Numbered from the stretch's first letter, positions 1-9,699 are shown. The stretch is DNA of 64,000 bases from CAVQOB01 sp963714325 (GCA_963714325.1 CAVQOB010000012.1:97689-161688); one strand, 5' to 3'. The notes: generated by a model not told the origin, from the sequence alone. A program made the numbers and translations.

Positions 1-611
1 GCCGGGTCCGCAAAGAGCGACTATTGGCGCTGTGGCAATCGGTGATCGGCAAGACAGGTCTTGAGATCCGCAGCGGCGTTCGCGTCGAGCGCATCACGCC
101 TCACGATTGGGGTTTTGAGCTTACAACCACGTCAGGCGTGTGTCGGGCGAGCACCGTGCTGCTGGCAACCGGACGCCGTGGGTCGCCGCGCCGGCTGGGC
201 GTGCCCGGCGAAGAGTTGCCGAAAGTAGTCTACAGCCTCAATGATCCCGGCCAGTATTGCGGTCAGCATGTGCTCGTCGTCGGCGGTGGTGACAGCGCCA
301 TCGAGGCAGCGGTAGCCCTTGCTGCGACCGCCGTCGCAAGTGTTACGCTATCCTATCGCGGCGTGCAGTTCACGCGCGTCAAACCGGCCAACCGCCGGAG
401 TATTGAAGCAGCGATCACTGCCGGCTACGTGACGTGTCTCACGCAGTCACAGGTGCGGGCCATCGAGCCGGATCGCGTCGCAATTGACCAGCTCGGCCGG
501 AGTCACACCCTGCGCAACGACGCGGTGATCATTTGCGCGGGTGGTCTGCTGCCGACGTCGTTGCTGGCCGATATTGGTGTCCGCGTCGAGACCAAGTACG
601 GCACAGCTTAG
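1..611 (+). CDS. Partial NAD(P)/FAD-dependent oxidoreductase (C-terminal part)
   Basis: The reading frame is open at the left edge, so the N-terminus is missing; about 203 residues are visible. Motifs seen are ATGRRGSPRRLGVPGEE, which is the flavin-domain end typical of the thioredoxin-reductase fold, then the Rossmann nucleotide-binding motif VLVVGGGDSAIEAA, and a C-terminal CAGGLLPTSLL...ETKYGTA. That ending matches a group of thioredoxin-reductase-like NAD(P)-binding proteins, some of which carry an N-terminal ferredoxin-like domain; whether this one does cannot be seen. It would catalyse NAD(P)H-linked electron transfer in the cytoplasm. The next gene begins about 150 bp downstream on the same strand, so co-transcription with the DUF1552/DUF1588 pair is possible but not shown. 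Confidence 0.8.
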   Translation, partial: RVRKERLLALWQSVIGKTGLEIRSGVRVERITPHDWGFELTTTSGVCRASTVLLATGRRGSPRRLGVPGEELPKVVYSLNDPGQYCGQHVLVVGGGDSAIEAAVALAATAVASVTLSYRGVQFTRVKPANRRSIEAAITAGYVTCLTQSQVRAIEPDRVAIDQLGRSHTLRNDAVIICAGGLLPTSLLADIGVRVETKYGTA

Positions 612-759
612 CGTCGAGCTTGAGCGAATCCGCGATGGCACGCTGATTTTACATGCAATTGCGCCAACAGGGATCGCCACAATCGCTTCGAATAAAAACC
701 GCTTTCTGCGTGCAGTTACAAGGTCTCAATGCGGGTCCCGAACGACGGAGAGGACACCC

Positions 760-2197
760 ATGCGACGGCCTACTGATCCGATGACGCGCCGCGACCTGAT
801 CAAGACGTTCGGATTGTCGGCGCTGCTCATCCACCCCATTCTTCGCTCGATGGCCTACGCGGCCGAGACGCCGTTCGCCAGCGCGCCACGCTACATTCTG
901 TTCTTCAAGGGCGGGTCCTATTACCCGAGCCGCACCAATCCAACTGCGCTAAGCAATCTCGCGGGTACGCCAATCGCGCCGCTACAGCCGCACGCTGAGG
1001 ATCTCATCCTGTTCAAGAATATGAACATCCACGGCGGTAGTCCGAAAAGCGACGGCTACAAGGAGGAGCATGCCGCCGGCGTGATCGGTTGCTCGACCGG
1101 CAACAGTTACAAGTATTCCTCGAACGATGCCTATTTCGCCTACACGGACAATGAGTCGATCGATGTCCGCATCGCCAATCATTACCAGAGCCGCGCCGAC
1201 CTGAAGGACGTGCCATTGAAGAGCTTGCACGTCGGCGGCGGCGCGCACTCGGACGCCGATCACGTCGGCCTTGGCAGCCGCTTCATCTCGTTTCGCAATC
1301 GGGAGAAGGGGGACACTCGCTACGGCAATGCGATAGAACCGATGCAGGATGCCGGTCAGGTTTTCGACCTGTTGATGCGGACGGCCGCCGCCTCCTGCGC
1401 GCCGCACTCCAATCAGTCGCGCGGTGACGCGGATAAGCTGACGGCGGCGCTATCGCGGCGCGCGGCCGTCGTCGATTTCATTCTCGCCGATATCAAGGAT
1501 GCCAAGCGCCGGTTCGGTATGGACACCGAGCATGCGCGCAAACTCGATGGTTTGCTCGAGAATTGGAGCCAATCGGAGCAATCCGCTCGTACGACGGCAG
1601 CCACGTCGCAGCCTTCGAGTAAAGGTCGGGCTGCGCAGTGTGTGGCGTCAAGCCGGCCCGACGGAAAGGGCGCAAACAAGCAGAACCTGGATCAACTCTC
1701 GCCGGTCCATGACCAGATGATCAACTTGATCAAGTTCGCATTTGAAACGGATCTGACGCGCGTCGTCGCCTTCACGTTGTCGGGCGGGTCGAGCGGCCAG
1801 TCATGGCCAAGTCGCGGCGTGCACAAGGCGCATCATCAACTCGAACACAGTGGCGATGTTGAGAAGTCTCGTCAAGATCGACACCTACTACTCCGAGAAA
1901 TTCGCGAGTTTGTTGACGGCGCTCAAGTCCGTCGACGATGGTGGTGGCAAGTCGGCGCTCTATAACAGTTCGGTGTTGCTCGGCATGGAATGCTGGAGCA
2001 ACAGCTCGAGCGGGCATTATTTGACCAACATCCCCTTCGTGTTCGCCGGCCAGGGTGGCGGGCGCTTCAAGACCGGCCAGATCATCAATGCCAACGGCCG
2101 CAATAACAATGATTTGCACATCGCCTGTCAGAACGCCGCCGGCATCAAGTCGAACACCTTTGGGTTGGAGAGCCTGTGCAAGGGCGCAATCATCTAA
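760..2197 (+). pseudogene. DUF1552 family Tat-exported protein, frameshifted
   Basis: The ATG at 760 follows a GGAGAGG ribosome site at 747-753. The N-terminus has a twin-arginine signal (MTRRDLIKTFGLSALLI), pointing to Tat export. The body matches the DUF1552 family of unknown function (ILFFKGGSYYPS near the start, EEHAAGVIGC later). The first frame carries the protein to about GVHKAHHQLEHSGD (near 1855) and then runs out of family-like sequence, ending at 1965. The family-like C-terminus (MLRSLVKIDTYYSEKFASLL ... FGLESLCKGAII) continues in the next forward frame and stops at 2197. One inserted base, or two missing, near 1853-1865 explains this. The gene is either broken or carries a sequencing error. 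Its DUF1592/1588 partner follows directly, as is usual for the family. Confidence 0.75.
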
Positions 2198-2214
2198 GTC
2201 CGGGAGTGCGCCGC

Positions 2215-3939
2215 GTGACAACACCAGATCAGAAACATCGATCATGGTCGCAGGCTGTGGCACTCGGAATGCTGCTGGCGATCGCCGGCTGGATCGTGGC
2301 GCCGGCAACACCGATGGCGCAGGCACAGCCCTCTCCAGCAGCGAAGGCACCACCTCTTTCGCGGGTCGCCGACCCCGATCAGGCCTATATTAGCGCCGAT
2401 CTCGAACTCTACATGACAGCCAAGCAGTATTTCCCGACCGACGCGACGAGTATCGCGGCGCGGCGCATCTTCCGTTTGACCCGTGACCAACTCGATGCAT
2501 CGGTGATGGCGTTGTTGCCGGGCTTTGTCACGCAGTCGATCAAGGAGGCGATGCCGCGGGACGCGTTGCAGACAAACTACGAATTCGCTGACATCCTGAG
2601 CTTCAATGCAGCCAACACAACAGGGCTCGCTGGCTGGATCAGCGAGATCGCCAAGCGCGTGCGTCTCAGGCCCGCAGCCGTCATTGACTGCGCGACCGTT
2701 GACGGCAACGTGGACTGTCTCAAGCAGGCGGCGCGCGCATTCATCATCAAGGCATTTCGTGGCGATACCAATGAAGAGAAGATCAATCAGATCGTCGCCT
2801 TCTATCTCGCTGGCGTGCAGTCGAGTGGGTTCGGTCATGCGACAGGTGATCTCGTTGAGGTAGTTCTGAACTCGCCACATTTCCTTTTTCGCAAGGAACT
2901 CGATGTCAACCGAGGCAACCGCTTAGCGCCAGCGCAACTGTTGCAAGCCGTTACCTACACGCTCGCCGATGCGCCACCCGAGGCAGTCGACCTCAGTTCA
3001 GAGCGGGCGAGCCAATATCTGCGCACCGGCCCCGACGCGAGCGCGACGATCAACGCCATCGCCGCGAGCAAAGCGGCGCGCGAGAAGTTGGTGCGGTTTT
3101 TCACCGCTTGGCTGGAAATCAAGCCGACATCGGAGTTCACCATTTCGGCCAAGGTGTTTCCCGAGTTTGACACGCGCCTCGCCGCCGCCATGCGCAGCGA
3201 AACACTGCAGTTCCTGCGCGCGCAGTTGAGCAAACCGGTGCCGAAACTCAGCGAGATTACGCAGGCGACGCAGTCATTCTTGCCGAAGTCGCTCGAGCCG
3301 ATCTACAAGTCGAAGCCCGATGGATCGGTTGGCGGAAAACTGGTTGATCTCGATCCGGCACAGCGGCTCGGAATCTTCTCGCAGCCGGCGGTGTTGGCCT
3401 CGCACTCCGGTCCAACGGACTCGCGGCCGATCAAGCGTGGCGTGTTCTGGGTGCGCAAGGTGATGTGCATGGAGATGGAGCCGCCACCGAAGGATCTGCA
3501 CGCCAAGCTCTACGAGATGGAAGGCGTCACCGAGCGCCAGCGCATCGAGCAATCAACCAGCGGTCCCGCCTGCATCGGTTGTCACAAGGTGATCAACCCG
3601 TTTGCCTTCTTCCAGGAAAGCTTCGATGCGCTCGGCCGTTTCCGGATGACCGACAACGGTCACGCTATTGATGCCAGTATTCTCATCGATTTCCTCGATG
3701 AAGAGCCGGCCAAAACGACGACGGCCGTCGACGCCATCAAGACGCTGACCAACTCGATGATGTTCAAGCAATGCTTCGTGCGTCAGTTGTTCCGCTTCTA
3801 CATGGGGCGTCAGGAAGAGCCGGCCGATGATCCGTTGCTGCGGCGGATGTTCTTTGAGTTCGCCTACCAGGACAAGCAGAACATCCTGCGCGCCGTGCAG
3901 ATGCTCGCCGCGTCCGATCGGATCGTCAAACGGCAATAA
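2215..3939 (+). CDS. DUF1592/DUF1588/DUF1585 domain protein with CxxCH motif
   Basis: Start chosen at GTG 2215, eight bases after GGGAG (2202-2206); an upstream in-frame GTG at 2176 would overlap the preceding gene. The 574-residue protein opens with a hydrophobic signal segment (LGMLLAIAGWIVAPATPMAQA), so it is probably exported. The central part (FYLAGVQSSGFGHATG...PHFLFRKEL) is DUF1592-like. The segment RLGIFSQPAVLASHSGPTDS is DUF1588-like, and the C-terminus (CIGCHKVINPFAFFQESFDA) is DUF1585-like with one CxxCH, a possible covalent haem site. Related multi-domain proteins occur next to DUF1552 genes in planctomycetes and other groups; their function is unknown. It follows the DUF1552 gene by 17 bp and ends 4 bp from a convergent gene. 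Confidence 0.8.
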   Translation: MTTPDQKHRSWSQAVALGMLLAIAGWIVAPATPMAQAQPSPAAKAPPLSRVADPDQAYISADLELYMTAKQYFPTDATSIAARRIFRLTRDQLDASVMALLPGFVTQSIKEAMPRDALQTNYEFADILSFNAANTTGLAGWISEIAKRVRLRPAAVIDCATVDGNVDCLKQAARAFIIKAFRGDTNEEKINQIVAFYLAGVQSSGFGHATGDLVEVVLNSPHFLFRKELDVNRGNRLAPAQLLQAVTYTLADAPPEAVDLSSERASQYLRTGPDASATINAIAASKAAREKLVRFFTAWLEIKPTSEFTISAKVFPEFDTRLAAAMRSETLQFLRAQLSKPVPKLSEITQATQSFLPKSLEPIYKSKPDGSVGGKLVDLDPAQRLGIFSQPAVLASHSGPTDSRPIKRGVFWVRKVMCMEMEPPPKDLHAKLYEMEGVTERQRIEQSTSGPACIGCHKVINPFAFFQESFDALGRFRMTDNGHAIDASILIDFLDEEPAKTTTAVDAIKTLTNSMMFKQCFVRQLFRFYMGRQEEPADDPLLRRMFFEFAYQDKQNILRAVQMLAASDRIVKRQ

Positions 3940-3943
3940 CCAC

Positions 3944-4969
3944 TTACACCTTGAAGCTCCGACCAGTAAGCTTCTCGATGTTGCCCTGGTAGATTTTGGC
4001 GCGGTCGGCCGCGGAGATCTTGAGTTCATCGACGATTTTGATCGTCTCGCGAATGTACATCGTGCCGCCTTCTGGATCGAACGGGCAGTCGGAGGCGAAG
4101 ACGACGTGATCAGGGCCATAGAAATCAAGGCCGCAGACTGTCGCTGAGCGCGATCCGAATACGGCGGTGTCGGCGTAGAAGTCCTTGAAATAGTCGAGCG
4201 GTCGCTTCTTGAGATCTTTCAACAACTTGAAATAATCTTCGTCCGAGGTGCGTTTGCCGAGTTGGTCCCAGCCTGGCCCGACGCGACCCTCGAAGTAGGG
4301 CACCATCGCGCCCAGGTGATGCGCGATGATTTTGAGGCCCGGATACTTGTCCATCGTCTTGGAAAATACCAGCCGCGACATGGCGACCGAGGTTTCGTAG
4401 GGCCAGCCGAACGTCCACCAGATCTCATAGAGTGACTTCTTCTCGTCCTGATAGTCAGGATGCCCGGCGCCGCGCTCGGGATGCAACCAGATCGGCTTGT
4501 CGAGCGCGTGCATCTTGGCGAAGAACCCTTCGAACTCCGGCCGGTCGATCGGCTTGCCGCCGACGTTAGTATAGATCTGCGCGCCGACTGCTCCGAGCTT
4601 GGTGATCGCCCGCTCGACTTCAGCGACGCCCTGCTCGCCGGCAGCTAACGGTGCCTGCGCGATGAAGGCAGGGAAGCGCTTGGGGTGTTTTGCGACCAGT
4701 TCGGCGAGGCCATCGTTTGCGATTTTGGCGAGTTCGAGCGCCACCACAGCATTTCCCTTTGAGACGGTTTCGAGCGTCGGCGCTGGTAATGACAAGATCT
4801 GGCGGTAGTCCGCCGGATAGAGGTCCATCATTTTAAGTCGCGTATCGAGGTCGTGGATCGATTGCACCGCCCGCGCACGGCGAAACATATCCTTGAGGTC
4901 GGAGCCGACCACCTCCATCTTCTTGTAATAGGGTGCGGGATAGAAGTGATTGAATGCGTCGATGCGCAT
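3944..4969 (-). CDS. Amidohydrolase-2 family (ACMSD-like) hydrolase/decarboxylase
   Basis: The ATG at 4969 (MRIDAFNHFYP) fits the family N-terminus, with an AGGA upstream; the protein has 341 residues. It belongs to the amidohydrolase_2 family, a metal-dependent TIM barrel that includes aminocarboxymuconate semialdehyde decarboxylase and related aromatic-acid decarboxylases. Likely metal and active-site motifs are WLHPERGAG, AHHLGAMVPYF and FASDCPFD. The first motif, normally HxH or ExH, reads FNH, so one usual ligand is replaced by Phe. It is the last gene of a four-gene minus-strand operon with a TRAP transporter and a TPP enzyme. It therefore probably acts on the imported acid or its product; the substrate is unknown. 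Confidence 0.8.
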   Translation of the reverse strand: MRIDAFNHFYPAPYYKKMEVVGSDLKDMFRRARAVQSIHDLDTRLKMMDLYPADYRQILSLPAPTLETVSKGNAVVALELAKIANDGLAELVAKHPKRFPAFIAQAPLAAGEQGVAEVERAITKLGAVGAQIYTNVGGKPIDRPEFEGFFAKMHALDKPIWLHPERGAGHPDYQDEKKSLYEIWWTFGWPYETSVAMSRLVFSKTMDKYPGLKIIAHHLGAMVPYFEGRVGPGWDQLGKRTSDEDYFKLLKDLKKRPLDYFKDFYADTAVFGSRSATVCGLDFYGPDHVVFASDCPFDPEGGTMYIRETIKIVDELKISAADRAKIYQGNIEKLTGRSFKV

Positions 4970-5004
4970 GGCGGTGGTTCCTGTTTCGAGTGTGATTGCA
5001 GCGG

Positions 5005-6957
5005 TCAAGCTTGGTGACGGACGGCGGTGATGGCGGCACTCTGTCGCCATTCGTTGAAGACGGCTATTGCGGCGAGGCCGACGCCTGCGATATTGAGCCA
5101 AATGGATCCGGCAAACAATCCAACCGGCACCAGCAGCAGCGCGGCGATCAGCGCATAGACGGCGCGCAGCGGCATCGGGATCGCACGCTTATAGAAGCCG
5201 ACGACGGTCATCGTGCCCATGAAGATTCCGGCAAAGGCCAACGCCAGCGCCATGATGATCGTCGGCAGTGGTCCGCGCAGGACGAGGGCCGGTGAATATG
5301 CGAACAAGAAGGGGATGAGATAGGCGCACCAGCTCATGCGTGTCGCCGTCCACCCGGTCTTCCATTGGTCCGATTTGGCGATCGTCGCAGCTGCAAAGGC
5401 CGCGAGCGCCACTGGCGGCGTCACCATACCGAGAATGCCCTGGAACAGTACAAACAGATGCGCCTGCATCGGCGAGATGCCGGCTTGGATCAGCGCTGGC
5501 GCGGCGAGCGTCGCGAGGATCACATAGACGCCGACGGTTGGCAGCGGCAGGCCGAGGATGAAGGACGCAATTGCCGTCAGTATCAGCAGTAGGAACAGGC
5601 TGCCGTCGCTGGCCGCAAGTAATTGCTGTGTCAACGAGAATGCAACGCCGGTCAGCGTCATAGCGCCAATCAGAATGCCGGCGATAGCGGTGATGGCGAT
5701 GATATCGACGATGGCACCGCCAGCGCTGACCGTTGCCTTGAGGGCGGCGCGCGGTGTCAACCGCCGACCCTTATAGGGCACAACCATCGCCAGCACGATG
5801 AGCAGCGCGGTCGCCATCAAGGCCGCGTATTCCGCTTCGAGGTTCCAGCCGACCAGTCCGCCGACCAGCACGGCGAACGGCAGGACGAAATGCCACCCCT
5901 CGCGCAGCACGCGGCCGATGGCCGGCAGGGTGTCGCGGGGCTGGCCGAGAATGCCGAGCCTGGCAGACTCGAGATCGACCTGCAGGAACAGTGCGATGTA
6001 ATAGAGCAGTGCCGGGATCGCGGCCGCGATCAAAACCTCGGTGTAAGGAACCTGCAGATACTCGGCCATCAGGAATGCGGCCGCACCCATGACCGGTGGT
6101 GCGATCTGGCCGCCGGTCGATCCGACCGCTTCGATCGCCGCCGCGACGTTTGGCGGGAATCCGGCCTTTTTCATCATCGGAATCGTGATGGTGCCGACGC
6201 TCGCAACGTTGGCGACCGCGCTGCCGGAGATCATGCCGAAGAACGCTGAACCGACGACCGCCACCTTACCAGCGCCACCACGGTAGCGCCCCATCAAGGC
6301 GGAGGCGAGGTCGGCAAAGAAATCCGAACCGCCGCAGCGGGTCAGCACGGCACCCAATATGATGAACGGCGTTACAACTATGACCGCAGTTTGCAGCGTT
6401 GTGCCGAAGAGTGCATTGGTATCGATGCCGAGGTAGACGATGAGGCGCGATAATGCAACAGGCCGGCTCGCAAACATCTCCGGCAGCATATAGCCGAGCA
6501 TGGCGTGCGCGCATAGCACGCCGACGATGATGATCAAGGCGGTGCCGGCGACGCGGCGGCTCGCTTCACAGACGACGAACACAATGACGCTGGCGACGAG
6601 GATGCCGTACCACGGCCGTGCCGTCAGTTCCTTGATCAATTCGGGATAGCGGATCGCAACGTAGAAGCAGGAGATCAAAGCTGCACCTGCCAGACACCAG
6701 TCGATGAGCCCGGCGACGGGCTGCTTGTCGCGGCCTTCAATGACCGCTTTGGCGACAGCTTCTTCACCCGTCAACCCGCCAAGAGGATACTGCAGGAACG
6801 TCAGCGCCAGCGCACAGCCGAGCACCGCCGCCAGCATCTGCTCGGTGAAGAGCCCAATGCCGAGCCGCGCCGGCACGTTGCAGATCCAGCCGACGACCAT
6901 CAGCACGAGTGCGGTCTGCAAGGTCGTCAACACCACGCGGTTGAGGGTCGAGGGCAT
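5005..6957 (-). CDS. TRAP transporter fused permease (DctQ-DctM type)
   Basis: This is a 650-residue, strongly hydrophobic protein with many membrane segments across its whole length, matching fused 4TM/12TM TRAP permeases. Conserved-looking DctM segments include GSTGGQIAPPVMGAAAFLM and GLPLPTVGVYVILATLAAP. It sits in the inner membrane and moves an organic acid into the cell using an ion gradient. The fused form usually pairs with a TAXI-type periplasmic binding protein, and one is encoded upstream in the same operon at 8740-9699. The TPP enzyme gene lies 23 bp upstream and the amidohydrolase gene 35 bp downstream. The substrate cannot be read from the sequence. Confidence 0.92.
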   Translation of the reverse strand: MPSTLNRVVLTTLQTALVLMVVGWICNVPARLGIGLFTEQMLAAVLGCALALTFLQYPLGGLTGEEAVAKAVIEGRDKQPVAGLIDWCLAGAALISCFYVAIRYPELIKELTARPWYGILVASVIVFVVCEASRRVAGTALIIIVGVLCAHAMLGYMLPEMFASRPVALSRLIVYLGIDTNALFGTTLQTAVIVVTPFIILGAVLTRCGGSDFFADLASALMGRYRGGAGKVAVVGSAFFGMISGSAVANVASVGTITIPMMKKAGFPPNVAAAIEAVGSTGGQIAPPVMGAAAFLMAEYLQVPYTEVLIAAAIPALLYYIALFLQVDLESARLGILGQPRDTLPAIGRVLREGWHFVLPFAVLVGGLVGWNLEAEYAALMATALLIVLAMVVPYKGRRLTPRAALKATVSAGGAIVDIIAITAIAGILIGAMTLTGVAFSLTQQLLAASDGSLFLLLILTAIASFILGLPLPTVGVYVILATLAAPALIQAGISPMQAHLFVLFQGILGMVTPPVALAAFAAATIAKSDQWKTGWTATRMSWCAYLIPFLFAYSPALVLRGPLPTIIMALALAFAGIFMGTMTVVGFYKRAIPMPLRAVYALIAALLLVPVGLFAGSIWLNIAGVGLAAIAVFNEWRQSAAITAVRHQA

Positions 6958-6980
6958 GGGTGTTCCAGTCGATCGAAAGG

Positions 6981-8693
6981 TCAGTAGGGACAGACGACGT
7001 TGAGCAGCGCTTGCTGCTTCTTCTCGACGACGGCTGTTCGCGCGCGGGCGAGGGCCGCCGCTAAATCCTGCGGCTGTTCGACAATTTCCCCGTGGCCGCC
7101 CTGCGCCGTGACGAACTCGTGGAAGGGCGGACTGGGACTGAGATCGGCGAGCCGCATGCCGCCTTCAGATCCGGCCGCTGCATCGGCATACATTGACATG
7201 GTCGCGCGTTTCACCGCGCCATAGGCGCCGTTGTTGAAAATGATGGTGAGGACGGGAAGTTTGTAGCGGTCGGCGATCCAATGGCAGGCTGTCGGATTGG
7301 CGAACAGGTATGCGCCATCGCCGAGCGTTGCGACAACGCAGCGGTTCGGTGCGGCGAGCTTGGCGCCAAGCGCTGCCGGCAGACCCCAGCCGAGCCCACC
7401 CGCTGGCGAGAGGCCGAAGAGGGTGCCGGGCTTGGTGCGCGCGGCATGATCGAGCTGCAGGGGATACTCGTTGAAGACGATGTCGTCGTCGGCAAGCATC
7501 GCGCCGATGGCGTGACTGAGATGCGCCGGAGTAATCCGGTCCGTGGCGGGCTTGCTGGCGGCGGCAAGGCGCGCCAGGCGTTCCGATTGTGCGGCGGCGC
7601 GGGCGACGCGGCGGTCCTTGATCAGGTGTGCAGCGCCCGCGCGAGCGGACTCGGCTGCGGCCAGCAAAGCGTTGAACGCCGTTGCCGCCGTTGCGGTGAC
7701 GCGGATGTCGGCTGGAAAGGAGCGCATGGGATAGCGCTGATAGGTCGGATCTTCGCCGATCTCGACGATGCGTGCTGTTGCAGGTGGTGCGTCCTTAGCG
7801 GTCAGCCATGGTGCGTCGCAAGCAATGACCAGCACAAGGTCTGCGTCTCGGAGCAGTGGCGCTGGATTATAGCCTGCATGCATCGCGTTATCGGTGGCGA
7901 GGCAGAGGGTGCGCGGATTATGCTGCACGACTGGGATGGCCCAAGCCCCCGCCAACGTGGTCAGCGCAGCAAATCCAGCCGCCTCGGCGCCGCTCGCCGA
8001 GGTGACGATGACGGGGTTGCGCGCTTGGGCGAGCCAGGCCGCGATCTCGGCCATGGCGTGGGGATCGGGATGCGGCGGGCGTGGCGGCATGCGCGGCGCT
8101 ATCAGCGGGTCGCTTGATGCGGCGGACGCCAGTGGCTCGCGCGGCAATTGCAGATAGACCGGGCCTTTCGGCGAAGTCGCTGCGATCTCAAGCGCGCGCG
8201 CTGTAACCGCGTCGATGCGGCCGGGTAGCCGGAACTCATATTCCCACTTGGCGAGTTCGCGAACCATGCCAGCCTGATCGAACATTTCCTGTGCCCAGTG
8301 GATTTGGCGATTGCGTGATCCGAGCTCGCCGGATTCGGTGATTGGTGTGCGGCCCGCGCAGAGCAGTAATGGCGCATTGTCGCGCGCGAGATTTGCCAGC
8401 ATGTTGACCGCGTTGGCGGTGCCAACGTTGACGTGCAACATGACGGCCTGCGTGCGGCCGGTCATCAGGTACGCGCCATGCGCCATGCCGACCGCTAGAT
8501 TTTCATGCGGGACCAAGATCGCTTCGGGCACTTTGTCGTTACGTTTTACCGCTCGCGCATAAGCCTCGACCACCGGCGGCGAGTTGGTGCCGGGATTGAC
8601 GAACAGGTAGTCGACGTCATGCGCGGCGAGGCTCGCGAGGAAGGTTTCCGCGACGATGCGCTGCTGCGCGGCGGTGTTTGTGCTGCGCGCCAT
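6981..8693 (-). CDS. Thiamine pyrophosphate-dependent enzyme (acetolactate synthase / benzoylformate decarboxylase-like)
   Basis: Start set at ATG 8693 (MARSTNTAAQ). The open frame extends further upstream, but that extension lies over the neighbouring TAXI gene and has no family-like sequence. The 570-residue protein has an N-terminal pyrimidine-binding domain with the catalytic Glu in VPHENLAVGMA (about residue 64), a central domain, and a C-terminal TPP-binding domain with GDGAYLF ... IIFNNGAYG, the GDG-(~26)-NN motif. Family members decarboxylate or ligate 2-oxo acids. The position between a TAXI binding protein and a TRAP permease suggests it processes the imported substrate. Exact chemistry is unknown; it is not a standard IlvB, and no small regulatory subunit is present. 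Confidence 0.88.
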   Translation of the reverse strand: MARSTNTAAQQRIVAETFLASLAAHDVDYLFVNPGTNSPPVVEAYARAVKRNDKVPEAILVPHENLAVGMAHGAYLMTGRTQAVMLHVNVGTANAVNMLANLARDNAPLLLCAGRTPITESGELGSRNRQIHWAQEMFDQAGMVRELAKWEYEFRLPGRIDAVTARALEIAATSPKGPVYLQLPREPLASAASSDPLIAPRMPPRPPHPDPHAMAEIAAWLAQARNPVIVTSASGAEAAGFAALTTLAGAWAIPVVQHNPRTLCLATDNAMHAGYNPAPLLRDADLVLVIACDAPWLTAKDAPPATARIVEIGEDPTYQRYPMRSFPADIRVTATAATAFNALLAAAESARAGAAHLIKDRRVARAAAQSERLARLAAASKPATDRITPAHLSHAIGAMLADDDIVFNEYPLQLDHAARTKPGTLFGLSPAGGLGWGLPAALGAKLAAPNRCVVATLGDGAYLFANPTACHWIADRYKLPVLTIIFNNGAYGAVKRATMSMYADAAAGSEGGMRLADLSPSPPFHEFVTAQGGHGEIVEQPQDLAAALARARTAVVEKKQQALLNVVCPY

Positions 8694-8739
8694 CGCTGAA
8701 AATCCTCGTGAGTGGCGGTGGGACGTTGCTGAGCGCCGG

Positions 8740-9699
8740 CTATTTTGTCGCTGTGATCCCTTTGTCTTTGTAGTAGGCGATGGCGCCGTCGTGATAGGGG
8801 ACCGAAAGGTCCTTGTAGAGCTTGGCCGGCTGCATCGCCTTGAAACCGGGGAAGGTCGCTGCCAGCAGGTCCTTTTGCTCGGCGATGACGGCAGTGATCG
8901 CCTTGATCTTGTCGGCGGGCACATCGGCGTTGGCGAACAGCGTGTAGTCGTAGTGCATAGTGTGGATCGGCGCCTTGAGGCCGGCGATGTTCGGCGCCGG
9001 ATGAGTTTGGCCGATGTAGGCGGTGCGGAACACGCGGCTCAGCGCATCACCGGCCACCGGAGCGTTGCCAAGATCGAGCCAGCGGATGCCACCGACCGAC
9101 GCGTCGGCCTCTTGTGTCTTGGCGCCACCAAGCGCAAACGTCGTGACGTCGACGCGGCCGGCCATGAATTCCTCCACGCCGCGAATGAGGTTTGGCACCA
9201 AGACTGGCTGCAGGTCGGCGATGGTCAGCCCGCCGGTTGCCAGCATGGCGTCGACGGTGGTCTTGATGATCTCCTGCGAGGTGAAGCCGTAGGCGATTTT
9301 CTTGCCCTTGAGATCGGCGATTGTCTTGATCGGGCTGTCGGCTCGCACAAAAAGCCCCGTGACCAGCGGATAAAGCGTCGCGATCTGGCGCAGCTTCGGA
9401 TTGGGGCGCTTGTCGAAGGTGGCGATGCCGTTGAAGCTCTCGATCAGTTCCAGCGAGTTGCAAAAGCCGATGTCGATTTCACCGGAATTGACAAGCGGTA
9501 TCATCGAGCCGGTGCCGCTGCTCGGTTGCACGCGCGACTGCATCTTGGCCGTATCGGCCAGCGCCTTGGCCAGCGCTGCGCCCATCTGATAGGTGACAGT
9601 GCCCTGCGGGCTGGTGCCGATGCCGAGCGGCTGCGCGGTCGCGCTAAATGCGCTCACAACGAGCAGCAACAATCCGATACATGCTCTCGATAGCGTCAC
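8740..9699 (-). CDS. TAXI family TRAP transporter solute-binding protein
   Basis: The GTG at 9699 (read as MTLSRACIGL) is preceded by GGGAGG with a 5-base gap, a strong ribosome site, so the longer in-frame start at 9795 is unlikely. The 319-residue protein starts with a signal peptide (LLLLVVSAFSATAQ) followed by LGIGTSPQGTVTYQMG, the typical TAXI start in which GT and TY contribute to ligand binding. It is a periplasmic binding protein that delivers a small acid to the fused permease at 5005-6957. It is the first gene of the minus-strand operon 9699-3944. Its upstream region holds two hairpins (9726-9743 and 9768-9797). Confidence 0.9.
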   Translation of the reverse strand: MTLSRACIGLLLLVVSAFSATAQPLGIGTSPQGTVTYQMGAALAKALADTAKMQSRVQPSSGTGSMIPLVNSGEIDIGFCNSLELIESFNGIATFDKRPNPKLRQIATLYPLVTGLFVRADSPIKTIADLKGKKIAYGFTSQEIIKTTVDAMLATGGLTIADLQPVLVPNLIRGVEEFMAGRVDVTTFALGGAKTQEADASVGGIRWLDLGNAPVAGDALSRVFRTAYIGQTHPAPNIAGLKAPIHTMHYDYTLFANADVPADKIKAITAVIAEQKDLLAATFPGFKAMQPAKLYKDLSVPYHDGAIAYYKDKGITATK

